Shown: piece by piece, positions 1 to 5,914 of the stretch
How positions within the stretch are numbered: the first letter of the stretch is position 1
Layout of the letters: every line of letters starts with the position of its first letter
Notes under the pieces: generated by a model
Told to the model about the DNA's origin: nothing
The model's input: the letters and a program-made list of their open reading frames with translations, nothing else
Database searches by the model: none
Made by a program: the position numbers and the translations under genes
Assembly (NCBI GenBank): GCA_023436685.1
Contig: JAEZIL010000151.1
Coordinates: forward strand, 1-9,404
Origin: Bacteroidota bacterium
Lineage (GTDB): Bacteria > Bacteroidota > Bacteroidia > Chitinophagales > Chitinophagaceae
DNA: 9,404 bases
Direction: 5' to 3'

Positions 1-795
1 CTTCAATACGTTATGGCCATCAATAGGGCCAAAATAACGTAGGCCGAGCGCCTCAAACAAGTTACTAGATTTAGATAATACACCTTTAAGGCCCGCTTCT
101 ACCTTCGATGCTAATTCTTGCTGAAACTCTCCAAAAGGTAGTTTGCCCAACAATTTCCATACATCATCGCGTAGCTTATTGTAGGTATGCGAAGTGGTAA
201 TATCAGTAAGGTATTCTTTCAGTGCGCCTACATTAGGGTCTATCGACATGTTATTGTCGTTCAGAATAATAAGCACATTGCTATTACTTACACCTGCATG
301 GTTCAGTGCCTCAAACGGTAAGCCGGCTGTCATAGCTCCATCGCCGATAATTGCTATGTGCTGGCGGTAACCCTCGCCTTTATATTGCGAAGCAATAGCC
401 ATACCCAAAGCAGCTGAAATAGATGTAGATGAGTGCCCTACACCAAATGTATCGTACACGCTTTCGCTACGTTTAGGGAAACCGCTAATACCGCCATACT
501 TACGATTGGTATGGAATACCTTACGGCGGCCGGTAAGTATTTTATGCCCATATGCCTGGTGGCCTACGTCCCAAACAAGCTGGTCGTCGGGAGTATTCAT
601 GACATAATGAAGTGCCACAGTAAGCTCTACAACGCCCAAGCTGGCACCAAAATGCCCTCCATGTATACTTACACAGTCTATAATGAACTGCCTTAATTCG
701 TTGCAAACTTGCTGAAGCTGGCTTTTACTAAGTTTTTTCAGATCATCTGGAGTATCGATCTGGCTCAGCAATGGCCCTGCGGCTATTTCTTCCAT
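1..795 (-). CDS. dxs: 1-deoxy-D-xylulose-5-phosphate synthase, N-terminal part (3' end outside window)
   Basis: This thiamine-diphosphate enzyme condenses pyruvate and glyceraldehyde-3-phosphate to 1-deoxy-D-xylulose 5-phosphate, the first step of the MEP isoprenoid pathway, in the cytoplasm. The frame is open for 265 codons from the ATG at 793-795 to the left edge. Visible family hallmarks are HGGHFGASLG (residues 45-54, with the conserved His of the TPP pocket at 48), DVGHQAYGHKILTGR (76-90), VGHSSTSISAALG (119-131), the TPP/Mg motif GDGAMTAG (151-158) with its partner NDNNMSI (179-185), and FGPIDGHN near residue 255. The full protein is usually about 620-640 residues, so well under half is here. 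A TAnnTTTG-like -7 box lies just upstream at 821-828. The gene is divergent from the CPBP protease gene. Identification is by direct reading of family motifs and is very secure. Confidence 0.97.
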   Translation of the reverse strand, partial: MEEIAAGPLLSQIDTPDDLKKLSKSQLQQVCNELRQFIIDCVSIHGGHFGASLGVVELTVALHYVMNTPDDQLVWDVGHQAYGHKILTGRRKVFHTNRKYGGISGFPKRSESVYDTFGVGHSSTSISAALGMAIASQYKGEGYRQHIAIIGDGAMTAGLPFEALNHAGVSNSNVLIILNDNNMSIDPNVGALKEYLTDITTSHTYNKLRDDVWKLLGKLPFGEFQQELASKVEAGLKGVLSKSSNLFEALGLRYFGPIDGHNVLK

Positions 796-820
796 TCACT
801 TACCGGGTTGAAAAATCATT

Positions 821-828
821 CAAAAATA
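821..828 (-). promoter_or_regulatory. Putative -7 box of the dxs promoter
   Basis: On the minus strand this reads TATTTTTG, a full match to the Bacteroidota sigma-A -7 consensus TAnnTTTG, ending 25 nt before the dxs ATG. No clear TTG/TTTG -33 element sits 19-20 nt further upstream, so the call rests on the -7 box and its position only. Confidence 0.4.
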
Positions 829-924
829 ATAAAATATTACGTGATCGCTTTCTTTATGATGCGAAACAAACCAGATCACCCACTAACACTATATCAATTA
901 TACTGCCAAATGCACATAAGCCTG

Positions 925-932
925 TACCTTTG
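925..932 (+). promoter_or_regulatory. Putative -7 box of the CPBP-cdsA transcript
   Basis: TACCTTTG matches TAnnTTTG and ends 18 nt before the ATG at 951, implying a leader of roughly a dozen nucleotides. This also argues for the 951 start over the upstream in-frame ATG at 771, which lies before the promoter and inside dxs. No convincing -33 element is seen. Confidence 0.5.
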
Positions 933-950
933 CGAGCGAAATATTTGACA

Positions 951-1898
951 ATGTTCAAAAACAGGTATTGGAGAGAGTATCCGCTTTTTCTGCAGTCGGT
1001 TCTATTACTGCTTATGATATTCTCATTTACATCGTTCTTTTTTGCTATTTCCCAACTCATAATACCGAAGGCAACAGGGGTGGCAATAGCTGACCTGCAA
1101 AATATTAACGAAACCAGCCCTAAAAGTTTTATAGACGCAGCATTATGGCTGCAAGCTATTACCGCTACAGGAATTTTCCTCTTGCCGGCATTACTGTTTG
1201 CTTACCTTACACACCCCCGCCCGGCCAGTTATTTAGGACTACGCAAGCCAGGAAAAGTTGTTCATTGGATATTAGTGCCAATAGTAATGGTAGGTGCCGT
1301 AATTATTTTTCTACTCATCAACTCTCTTTTTCAAAAACTAAACTGGAGTGCCGACCTAAAAGACCTGCAGGAAAAACATGATAATACTGTAAAAGCATTC
1401 CTGAATATGAACTCTTTTACTGACTTTCTTAAGGCATTTGCCATTATGGCCATACTACCTGCTGTAAGCGAAGAGCTCATATTCAGGGGTATACTGATGA
1501 GATTGGTTCATAAACGAAGCCATAGAATAGGTATTGCAATTGCTGTTTCATCTCTCGTATTTGCTATTGTACATTATGACCCTGCAGGCCTGGTGGCTAT
1601 TTTTTGTGCTGCCATACTACTAGGTGGTATTTACTACCTTACAGGTTCGCTTTGGTTAAGCATATTTGCCCATCTTCTTAATAATGGACTTCAAATAATA
1701 CTTCTATACTTTGGAAGTGAAAACAAAGCCATAAAAACCTTAATGGAAGGCAATGAGCTACCACAAGCAATTGTTATAGCTGGGGTGGCGCTATTTGCGG
1801 CATCGTTTTATCTTTTATGGAAAAACCGCACACCATTACCCGATGATTGGTCGGACGACTTTGCAGGAGAAGAAAGAGAAGATAATTTTACAAGATAA
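951..1898 (+). CDS. CPBP-family intramembrane metalloprotease (CAAX-protease/Abi-like)
   Basis: Predicted 315-residue multi-pass inner-membrane glutamic/metallo-protease of the CPBP (CAAX protease and bacteriocin-processing) family, related to Rce1. The three family motifs are intact: EEExxxR-type SEELIFRG (E174, E175, R179), FAIVH (F204-H208) and HLLNN (H241, N245), each in or next to a hydrophobic segment. Hydrophobic stretches near residues 14-37, 68-87, 104-125, 161-172, 194-210, 214-230, 236-254 and 272-290 suggest about eight helices, with an acidic C-terminal tail. The in-frame extension to an ATG at 771 would start inside dxs on the opposite strand and upstream of the -7 box, so I start at 951. 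The stop is 10 nt before the cdsA ATG, implying co-transcription. The substrate cannot be inferred; bacterial members act in peptide processing, immunity or unknown roles. Confidence 0.9.
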   Translation: MFKNRYWREYPLFLQSVLLLLMIFSFTSFFFAISQLIIPKATGVAIADLQNINETSPKSFIDAALWLQAITATGIFLLPALLFAYLTHPRPASYLGLRKPGKVVHWILVPIVMVGAVIIFLLINSLFQKLNWSADLKDLQEKHDNTVKAFLNMNSFTDFLKAFAIMAILPAVSEELIFRGILMRLVHKRSHRIGIAIAVSSLVFAIVHYDPAGLVAIFCAAILLGGIYYLTGSLWLSIFAHLLNNGLQIILLYFGSENKAIKTLMEGNELPQAIVIAGVALFAASFYLLWKNRTPLPDDWSDDFAGEEREDNFTR

Positions 1899-1908
1899 GC
1901 TACCGCAC

Positions 1909-2742
1909 ATGGCATTACACTGGCCTACATTTTTTACCCGCTTAGGCAGCGCTATAGTTTTTTCTGCTATCATGATGGCGGGCTTGCTTTGGAATAAGTG
2001 GGCATTCCTTGTACTTGCCATATTAATTTTAACCCTGTGCCTACGCGACTATTTTAGATTGATCATTAAAATAGATGTTAACACAAGAATACCGCAATCG
2101 CTTATTGCATTGGCGCAACTCACCAGCGTTGGGTGCATTATATTATTAACTCCCGGCATTGCTTATAAAGCCCTGTGGCCTGCTTTACTTTGCATCCCCA
2201 CGCTTATGCTATTGATAGCGATACTCAGTAAAGGAACTAGACTGATTGGTATACTGCAAGTATTTGGCGGTATATTTTATATTGCTGTACCGGTAATGCT
2301 ACTGTACTTGCTACGACTACAAAGCTTATGTATACCACTGGCATTAGTACTAATGATATGGATGAATGATACTATGGCTTACTTGGTAGGCTCATTCATT
2401 GGAAAAACACCTTTTTCTCCTATATCGCCCAAAAAAACCTGGGAAGGCACTGCCGGTGGGGCAATACTTACTATTGCAGGTGCTGCAATATGGGGGTATT
2501 ACTCGCCTTACTATCAAATGGCAGATTGGATGGTGATGGCATTATGTGCCTCAGTTGCAGGTACTGCAGGCGATTTATTAGAATCAAAGTTAAAACGGCT
2601 GGCTAATGTAAAAGATTCTGGAACATTAATGCCAGGCCACGGTGGCGCGCTCGACAGATTCGATTCCTTACTTGTAGCCACACCTTTTGTGTATGCTTAC
2701 GCGTATATTTTTATGCCCCCTCTGCCCATGTCTGTATTTTAG
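1909..2742 (+). CDS. cdsA: Phosphatidate cytidylyltransferase (CDP-diacylglycerol synthase)
   Basis: This integral membrane enzyme makes CDP-diacylglycerol from CTP and phosphatidic acid, the branch-point precursor of PE, PG and cardiolipin. The 277-residue product carries the classical C-terminal signature from S227 to R250: SKLKR, then KDSG, then PGHGGALDR, with the metal-binding and catalytic acidic residues. It also has the upstream WMNDTMAYLVGS and GKTPFSPISPKKTWEG segments (151-180). Hydrophobic helices fill residues 12-45 and 65-150, with more at 185-220 and 254-270. A longer reading from an ATG at 1795 would overlap about 100 nt of the CPBP gene and add a charged non-membrane leader. 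The ATG at 1909 gives the normal family N-terminus and a tight 10-nt junction with the upstream gene. psd follows 32 nt after the stop, so two phospholipid-pathway genes are adjacent. Confidence 0.95.
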   Translation: MALHWPTFFTRLGSAIVFSAIMMAGLLWNKWAFLVLAILILTLCLRDYFRLIIKIDVNTRIPQSLIALAQLTSVGCIILLTPGIAYKALWPALLCIPTLMLLIAILSKGTRLIGILQVFGGIFYIAVPVMLLYLLRLQSLCIPLALVLMIWMNDTMAYLVGSFIGKTPFSPISPKKTWEGTAGGAILTIAGAAIWGYYSPYYQMADWMVMALCASVAGTAGDLLESKLKRLANVKDSGTLMPGHGGALDRFDSLLVATPFVYAYAYIFMPPLPMSVF

Positions 2743-2746
2743 AGTG

Positions 2747-2754
2747 TACTTTTG
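2747..2754 (+). promoter_or_regulatory. Putative -7 box for psd
   Basis: TACTTTTG matches TAnnTTTG in the 32-nt gap between the cdsA stop and the psd ATG at 2775. It suggests psd can be transcribed independently as well as from the upstream operon. No -33 box is evident. Confidence 0.45.
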
Positions 2755-2774
2755 CGGCTTACAAACAATAAAAT

Positions 2775-3431
2775 ATGTCTCTGCACCGCGAAGGTTTTAA
2801 ATATATTCTGCTGGCAACCCTACTGTGGGCCGTAGTATTCTTTTTTACCTATACACTAATGACTACAATGGCCTGGGTGTTTTGGCCATTGCACCTAATA
2901 ATGTTCCTGCTTTGGTTCTGGATCATTTGGTTCTTTCGATTACCTAAACGTACCCACACCGAAGGAGACAATATTGCTGTTGCTCCTGCGGATGGCAAAG
3001 TAGTGGTAATAGAAGAAACTTTTGAACCGGAATATTTTAAAGACAAGCGTTTACAGGTGTCTATATTCATGTCGCCATTAAATGTTCACGTGAATCGTAA
3101 TCCTATAAGTGGCATTGTTAAATATATGAAATATCACCCGGGCAAGTATCTGGTAGCATGGCATCCTAAATCATCTACCGAAAATGAGCGTACCACTGTG
3201 GTTATAGGTAATGAGAAAAATACAATCCTTATGCGCCAAATTGCCGGGGCTTTGGCACGCCGCATATGTTACTATGTAAAAGAAGGAGATGTGGTGAAAC
3301 AAAACGATGAGTTTGGATTCATTCGTTTCGGTTCAAGGGTAGATATCTATTTCCCAATTGGCACTAAAATAGATGTTAAAATTGGCGATATAACACAGGG
3401 AGGAGTTACTACGCTGGCTCATTTACCGTAA
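2775..3431 (+). CDS. psd: Phosphatidylserine decarboxylase proenzyme (short, archaetidylserine-decarboxylase-like type)
   Basis: This pyruvoyl-dependent enzyme decarboxylates phosphatidylserine to phosphatidylethanolamine at the membrane. The 218-residue length matches the short Bacteroidota form rather than the roughly 320-residue E. coli type. Two N-terminal hydrophobic segments (about 10-30 and 32-54) anchor it. The catalytic domain shows the APADG segment (D73), IFMSPLNVHVNRNP (98-110, with H105), KYHPGK (119-124) and the self-cleavage site RFGSR (G186-S187), where the serine becomes the pyruvoyl group and separates beta and alpha subunits. The KIGD and GG elements close to the C-terminus are also typical. 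It directly follows cdsA; the intervening pathway enzyme, phosphatidylserine synthase, is not in the window. The start at 2775 is the only sensible ATG and lies 21 nt past a -7 box. Confidence 0.95.
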   Translation: MSLHREGFKYILLATLLWAVVFFFTYTLMTTMAWVFWPLHLIMFLLWFWIIWFFRLPKRTHTEGDNIAVAPADGKVVVIEETFEPEYFKDKRLQVSIFMSPLNVHVNRNPISGIVKYMKYHPGKYLVAWHPKSSTENERTTVVIGNEKNTILMRQIAGALARRICYYVKEGDVVKQNDEFGFIRFGSRVDIYFPIGTKIDVKIGDITQGGVTTLAHLP

Positions 3432-3436
3432 ATTCG

Positions 3437-3444
3437 TATCTTCA
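3437..3444 (+). promoter_or_regulatory. Possible -7 box for the Cys/Lys-rich peptide gene
   Basis: TATCTTCA is a degenerate TAnnTTTG (4 of 6 fixed positions) located 20 nt before the ATG at 3465, with the same spacing as other -7 boxes in this window. No TTG -33 element is seen, so this is suggestive only. Confidence 0.35.
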
Positions 3445-3464
3445 CCTTAATAATTAAATTCAAT

Positions 3465-3629
3465 ATGAAAAAATTAACCTTATTATTAGGCGTTCTGATG
3501 ATTGCTGGCGCTTCTTACGCTTGCGATGGTGGTAAAGAAAAAGGTTGCTGCAAAAAAGGCGAAAAAAAGGAATGCTGCAAGAAAGAAGCAAAGAAAGAAA
3601 CTTCTACTTCTGAGAAAAAAGCATCTTAA
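3465..3629 (+). CDS. Small exported Cys-Cys/Lys-rich peptide, 54 aa, function unknown
   Basis: An ATG at 3465 opens a 54-codon frame ending in TAA at 3627-3629. The first 19 residues are a textbook signal peptide: MKK, a hydrophobic core, then ASYA before Cys20. Cleavage could be by signal peptidase I after Ala19. The SYA-C context is a poor lipobox, though a lipoprotein cannot be excluded. The 35-residue mature part has 12 Lys and 5 Cys (C20, C28-C29, C37-C38), with a nine-residue repeat centred on the two Cys-Cys-Lys-Lys blocks. I do not recognise a characterised family. Thiol-based metal binding or disulfide-linked envelope peptide are reasonable inferences but unproven. Coding status is supported by the signal peptide, the regular repeat, a candidate -7 box upstream and a strong terminator 17 nt after the stop. 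A competing frame (3502-3738) overlaps it but lacks any such features. Confidence 0.75.
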   Translation: MKKLTLLLGVLMIAGASYACDGGKEKGCCKKGEKKECCKKEAKKETSTSEKKAS

Positions 3630-3645
3630 TGCTACAATTCATTTA

Positions 3646-3676
3646 AAAATTGCCCTGTTAACAGCAGGGCAATTTT
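3646..3676 (+). terminator. Rho-independent terminator after the Cys/Lys peptide gene
   Basis: A perfect 12-bp stem (3646-3657 with 3665-3676) has a 7-nt loop TTAACAG, a GC core GCCCTG/CAGGGC and an AATTTTGTTTT run at the 3' side. It lies 17 nt after the peptide stop and only 18 nt before the next ATG, leaving little room for a separate promoter for the downstream gene. Confidence 0.85.
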
Positions 3677-3694
3677 GTTTTAGTATATCCTTAC

Positions 3695-4162
3695 ATGAAA
3701 AACTTTTACTTCGCATTACTACTGGCACTACTTGCTAACGGGGTCCAGGCACAAATTGGTAAATTAGACCAGATAAAATGGCTGGCAGGTGAATGGGTGA
3801 TGGATGCAGGAGATATGAAATTTATTGAACACTGGCAACCTGTAAGCAATACACATTGGCAAGGGGCGGGGTATGGAATAACTGCTGTCGGCGATACTGC
3901 ATTCAGCGAGGCTTTACAAATTGCTGTGAAAAACGATACGGTATGGTATTTACCAACTATAGGTAATCAGAATGACGGTAAACAGGTAAAATTTGCTTGT
4001 ACAGAGTTAAATCCTAATAAAGCAGTTTTCGAGAATAAGCTACACGATTTTCCGCAACATATTGTATACAATAAAACTTCCGACTCAACTATCTATGCTT
4101 ATGTAGAAGGTATGCAGAGAGGAAAATTGAGAAAGGAGGAATTCAACTTCAAAAGAAAATAA
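3695..4162 (+). CDS. Exported DUF6265-like protein
   Basis: A 155-residue protein with a signal peptide (MKNFYFALLLALLANGVQA, cleavage likely before Gln20), so periplasmic or otherwise exported. The mature part matches the pattern I associate with DUF6265: WLAGEW at 29-34, EHWQP (45-49), a DT/EALQI strand (67-76), WYLPT (84-88), QNDGKQVKF (92-100), VFENKLHDFPQHIVY (111-125) and a basic C-terminus FNFKRK. This looks like a small all-beta, lipocalin/THAP4-type barrel with no known enzymatic role. The start is fixed by the signal peptide. No Shine-Dalgarno or -7 box fits between the preceding terminator and the ATG, so transcription may depend on read-through from the peptide gene. The gene ends inside a bidirectional terminator shared with tig. 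Confidence 0.85.
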   Translation: MKNFYFALLLALLANGVQAQIGKLDQIKWLAGEWVMDAGDMKFIEHWQPVSNTHWQGAGYGITAVGDTAFSEALQIAVKNDTVWYLPTIGNQNDGKQVKFACTELNPNKAVFENKLHDFPQHIVYNKTSDSTIYAYVEGMQRGKLRKEEFNFKRK

Positions 4163-4192
4163 ATAAAGCCGCCAGTTGGCGGCTTTATTTAT
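4159..4192. terminator. Bidirectional terminator between the DUF6265-like gene and tig
   Basis: A perfect 15-bp stem (4159-4173 with 4178-4192, loop AGTT) has a GCCGCC/GGCGGC core flanked by AAATAAA/TTTATTT, giving U-rich tails on both strands. It overlaps the TAA stop of the plus-strand gene and lies 17 nt past the tig stop on the minus strand, so it can serve both convergent genes. Confidence 0.88.
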
Positions 4193-4208
4193 AGTTGGTT
4201 GTAAGCCA

Positions 4209-5588
4209 TTAATGATGATGGTGATGCGCAGCATGTGCATCAGGAAGTTTGAAGAATTCTTCTTCAGTTACTTCTTTCTCTTCAATATTGAATTTGCTTT
4301 CTAAAACAGTAAATAGTTTATCGAACAACAAACGGCGATAAGTTTCGTCAACCGTTTTATCATCTTTCATTACTTTAGCCATATAGCTGTCCAGCCATGT
4401 AGCCTCTTCTTCGCTTGGCATACCAAAATAGGCCAATACACGTGTTTTAATGTCTTCCATAACATCTTCGCGTGTTACGTCGATGTTGTTATCTAGTATC
4501 AGTTTGTCAGAAATCAGTGTCCAGCGTAGCTGGTGGTCGAAACCTGGAAATTCATTTTCTACTTCTGTCTCGCTTTTAGGTTTATCACCCCCTTCTTTCA
4601 TCCAGCGCTTCAAGAAATCTACAGGCAGGTTGAGCTTGGTATTATGTACCAGCAGTTCATACATTTCATTCTGCAAACGTTCACGGCTTATGCGATCGTA
4701 CTCCTTACCCAACTCCTGCTTTATCAGCATTTTGAATTCAGCCTCATCTTTCACTTCTGTATTAGGAAATACTTGTGCATACAACTCAGCACTTAGTTCC
4801 GCAGGCACCAGTTGTGCTACTTTGGTTAGTGTTAGTTTGTAGTATTCGTTAGCAGCTTCAGGAGTTTTCTTCAGCGGATCTTTCATGAAGCCGGCCAATT
4901 CTTCTTCAGTACAAATATCAGCAGGGCGTATAACCAGTGTATCTTCTGCTTTTTTGCCCATCAGCATATCCTGCAGTTTTGCAGGGTATTTTTCCAGTAG
5001 AGCAGTGTCTTCTACCATCTGAGGGTCAGCTACTATGTTACCTTCAGCATCGCACATTTCATATTTACAATAAATAATGTTGTCCTTATTACTTACTGTT
5101 TCCTGATCTTCTGCTTTACCATAGCGGCGTTTTATACGCTCTACCTCATCTTCAACCATTTTATCGGCCACAGCCACTTTGTATTTAGGTAAAGTGGTTT
5201 TATTATCTATCGCATCGATATTGAATTCAGGTTTCAATCCAACTTCAAAAGCAAAATCAACTTCAACAGGCGCATTCATGTCTAAACGTACCGGTTCATC
5301 GTTACGCATTATCATTGGTTGCGCAAATATTGCTAATTGTTCAGTTTTAAGGTATTCTTCCAGTTTACTGCTGGCAGTACGTACCACTTCGTCGCTAAAT
5401 AAAGCCTGGCCATACATTTTGCGTACCATGCCTGCTGGCACCATTCCTTTACGAAAACCAGGAACGTTCGCAGACTTTGCATATTGTTTCAAAGATTTTT
5501 CGAATGAAGGCATATAATCTTCTTTCGAAAGTTTTACAGTAATCTTATCATGTAACGTTCCCAGATTTTCACGCGTTACCGTTGCCAT
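4209..5588 (-). CDS. tig: Trigger factor, ribosome-associated chaperone
   Basis: Trigger factor binds ribosomal protein uL23 at the exit tunnel and shelters nascent chains. The 459-residue product begins with the N-terminal ribosome-binding domain, containing the signature VPGFRKGMVPAGMVRKMYG (42-60), where the GFRKG loop contacts the ribosome. The middle region (about 150-260) occupies the PPIase position but does not show a recognisable FKBP active site, consistent with divergent Bacteroidota trigger factors. The rest is the helical C-terminal substrate-binding domain. The extreme C-terminus is AHAAHHHHH, a natural five-His tail. The ATG at 5588 starts the conserved ATVTRENLG strand. The upstream minus-strand sequence contains the tRNA-Leu terminator and then TAAATTTT, one base off a -7 box but so close that the mRNA would be almost leaderless. 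The low-complexity tail aside, composition matches the neighbours. Confidence 0.95.
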   Translation of the reverse strand: MATVTRENLGTLHDKITVKLSKEDYMPSFEKSLKQYAKSANVPGFRKGMVPAGMVRKMYGQALFSDEVVRTASSKLEEYLKTEQLAIFAQPMIMRNDEPVRLDMNAPVEVDFAFEVGLKPEFNIDAIDNKTTLPKYKVAVADKMVEDEVERIKRRYGKAEDQETVSNKDNIIYCKYEMCDAEGNIVADPQMVEDTALLEKYPAKLQDMLMGKKAEDTLVIRPADICTEEELAGFMKDPLKKTPEAANEYYKLTLTKVAQLVPAELSAELYAQVFPNTEVKDEAEFKMLIKQELGKEYDRISRERLQNEMYELLVHNTKLNLPVDFLKRWMKEGGDKPKSETEVENEFPGFDHQLRWTLISDKLILDNNIDVTREDVMEDIKTRVLAYFGMPSEEEATWLDSYMAKVMKDDKTVDETYRRLLFDKLFTVLESKFNIEEKEVTEEEFFKLPDAHAAHHHHH

Positions 5589-5608
5589 CGTACTAAAAAT
5601 TTAAGTTT

Positions 5609-5635
5609 AAAAAAAGCCGATCTTGTAGACCGGCT
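5609..5635 (-). terminator. Terminator of the tRNA-Leu transcript
   Basis: On the minus strand a 9-bp stem AGCCGGTCT/AGATCGGCT (one G-U pair, loop ACA; 5615-5623 with 5627-5635) is followed by seven U. It lies 12 nt after the tRNA 3' end and 20 nt before the tig ATG, so it separates tRNA and tig transcription. Confidence 0.8.
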
Positions 5636-5647
5636 ATTGATTTTGAG

Positions 5648-5729
5648 TGCGGGTGGAGGGACTCGAACCCCCAAGCCTCGCGGCACTAGATCCTAAGTCT
5701 AGCGTGTCTACCAATTTCACCACACCCGC
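5648..5729 (-). tRNA. tRNA-Leu (anticodon UAG)
   Basis: The minus strand folds as a class II tRNA of 82 nt. The acceptor stem is GCGGGTG/CACCCGC with discriminator A at 5648. The D arm contains the GGTAGACAC-type leucine segment. The anticodon stem CTAGA/TCTAG holds the loop CTTAGGA with anticodon TAG, reading CUN-family leucine codons. A long variable arm TGCC-GCGA-GGC follows, then the T arm with TTCGAGT. The 3' CCA is not encoded, since the next bases read CTC. The tRNA has its own promoter (5741-5771) and a hairpin terminator immediately downstream, so it is an independent single-tRNA unit rather than part of a tRNA-tig operon. Confidence 0.96.
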
Positions 5730-5740
5730 ATTAAGGACGG

Positions 5741-5771
5741 CAAAGGTAGGGATTTTCTTTATTGGTACAAA
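5741..5771 (-). promoter_or_regulatory. Bacteroidota-type promoter of tRNA-Leu
   Basis: On the minus strand TTTG (5768-5771) is followed by exactly 19 nt and then TACCTTTG (5741-5748), a full match to the TTTG-N19-TAnnTTTG consensus of the Bacteroidota primary sigma factor. The -7 box ends 11 nt before the mature tRNA 5' end, leaving a very short leader for RNase P removal. This is the clearest promoter in the window. Confidence 0.82.
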
Positions 5772-5914
5772 TACTATTTATAAGGATATTTTCTGGTGCT
5801 TAATCTTTCTTTATACTATTTACTATTGTCATGTCCGTGCCATATCTAACAAGGGCTGATACAGGCTATAACCAATTGTCATTATTTTTATGTTTAGATA
5901 AAACGACACAACCT

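Noticed and set aside
433..948. Plus-strand frames of 79-87 codons opposite dxs
   Set aside because: They lie antisense to the strongly conserved dxs reading frame and have no recognisable features.
771..950. Sixty-residue N-terminal extension of the CPBP protease
   Set aside because: It would begin inside dxs on the opposite strand and upstream of the -7 box at 925-932; the extension is not membrane-like, and ATG 951 gives a normal family N-terminus.
1795..1908. Longer cdsA start with 38 extra residues
   Set aside because: It overlaps the CPBP coding region by about 100 nt and adds a charged leader atypical for CdsA; ATG 1909 fits operon spacing.
3502..3738. A 78-codon plus-strand frame rich in Lys/Arg overlapping the micro-protein gene and the terminator
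   Set aside because: It is a frame-shifted reading of Lys-codon-rich DNA, starts inside the signal-peptide gene, runs through the terminator hairpin and into the next gene's signal sequence, and shows no domain.
4450..5517. Several plus-strand frames opposite tig (up to 130 codons)
   Set aside because: Ser/Leu-rich antisense shadows of the trigger factor frame without independent signals.
5831..5914. Upstream in-frame start of the response regulator
   Set aside because: The receiver domain normally begins within a few residues of the start; the extra 28 residues have no conserved character.
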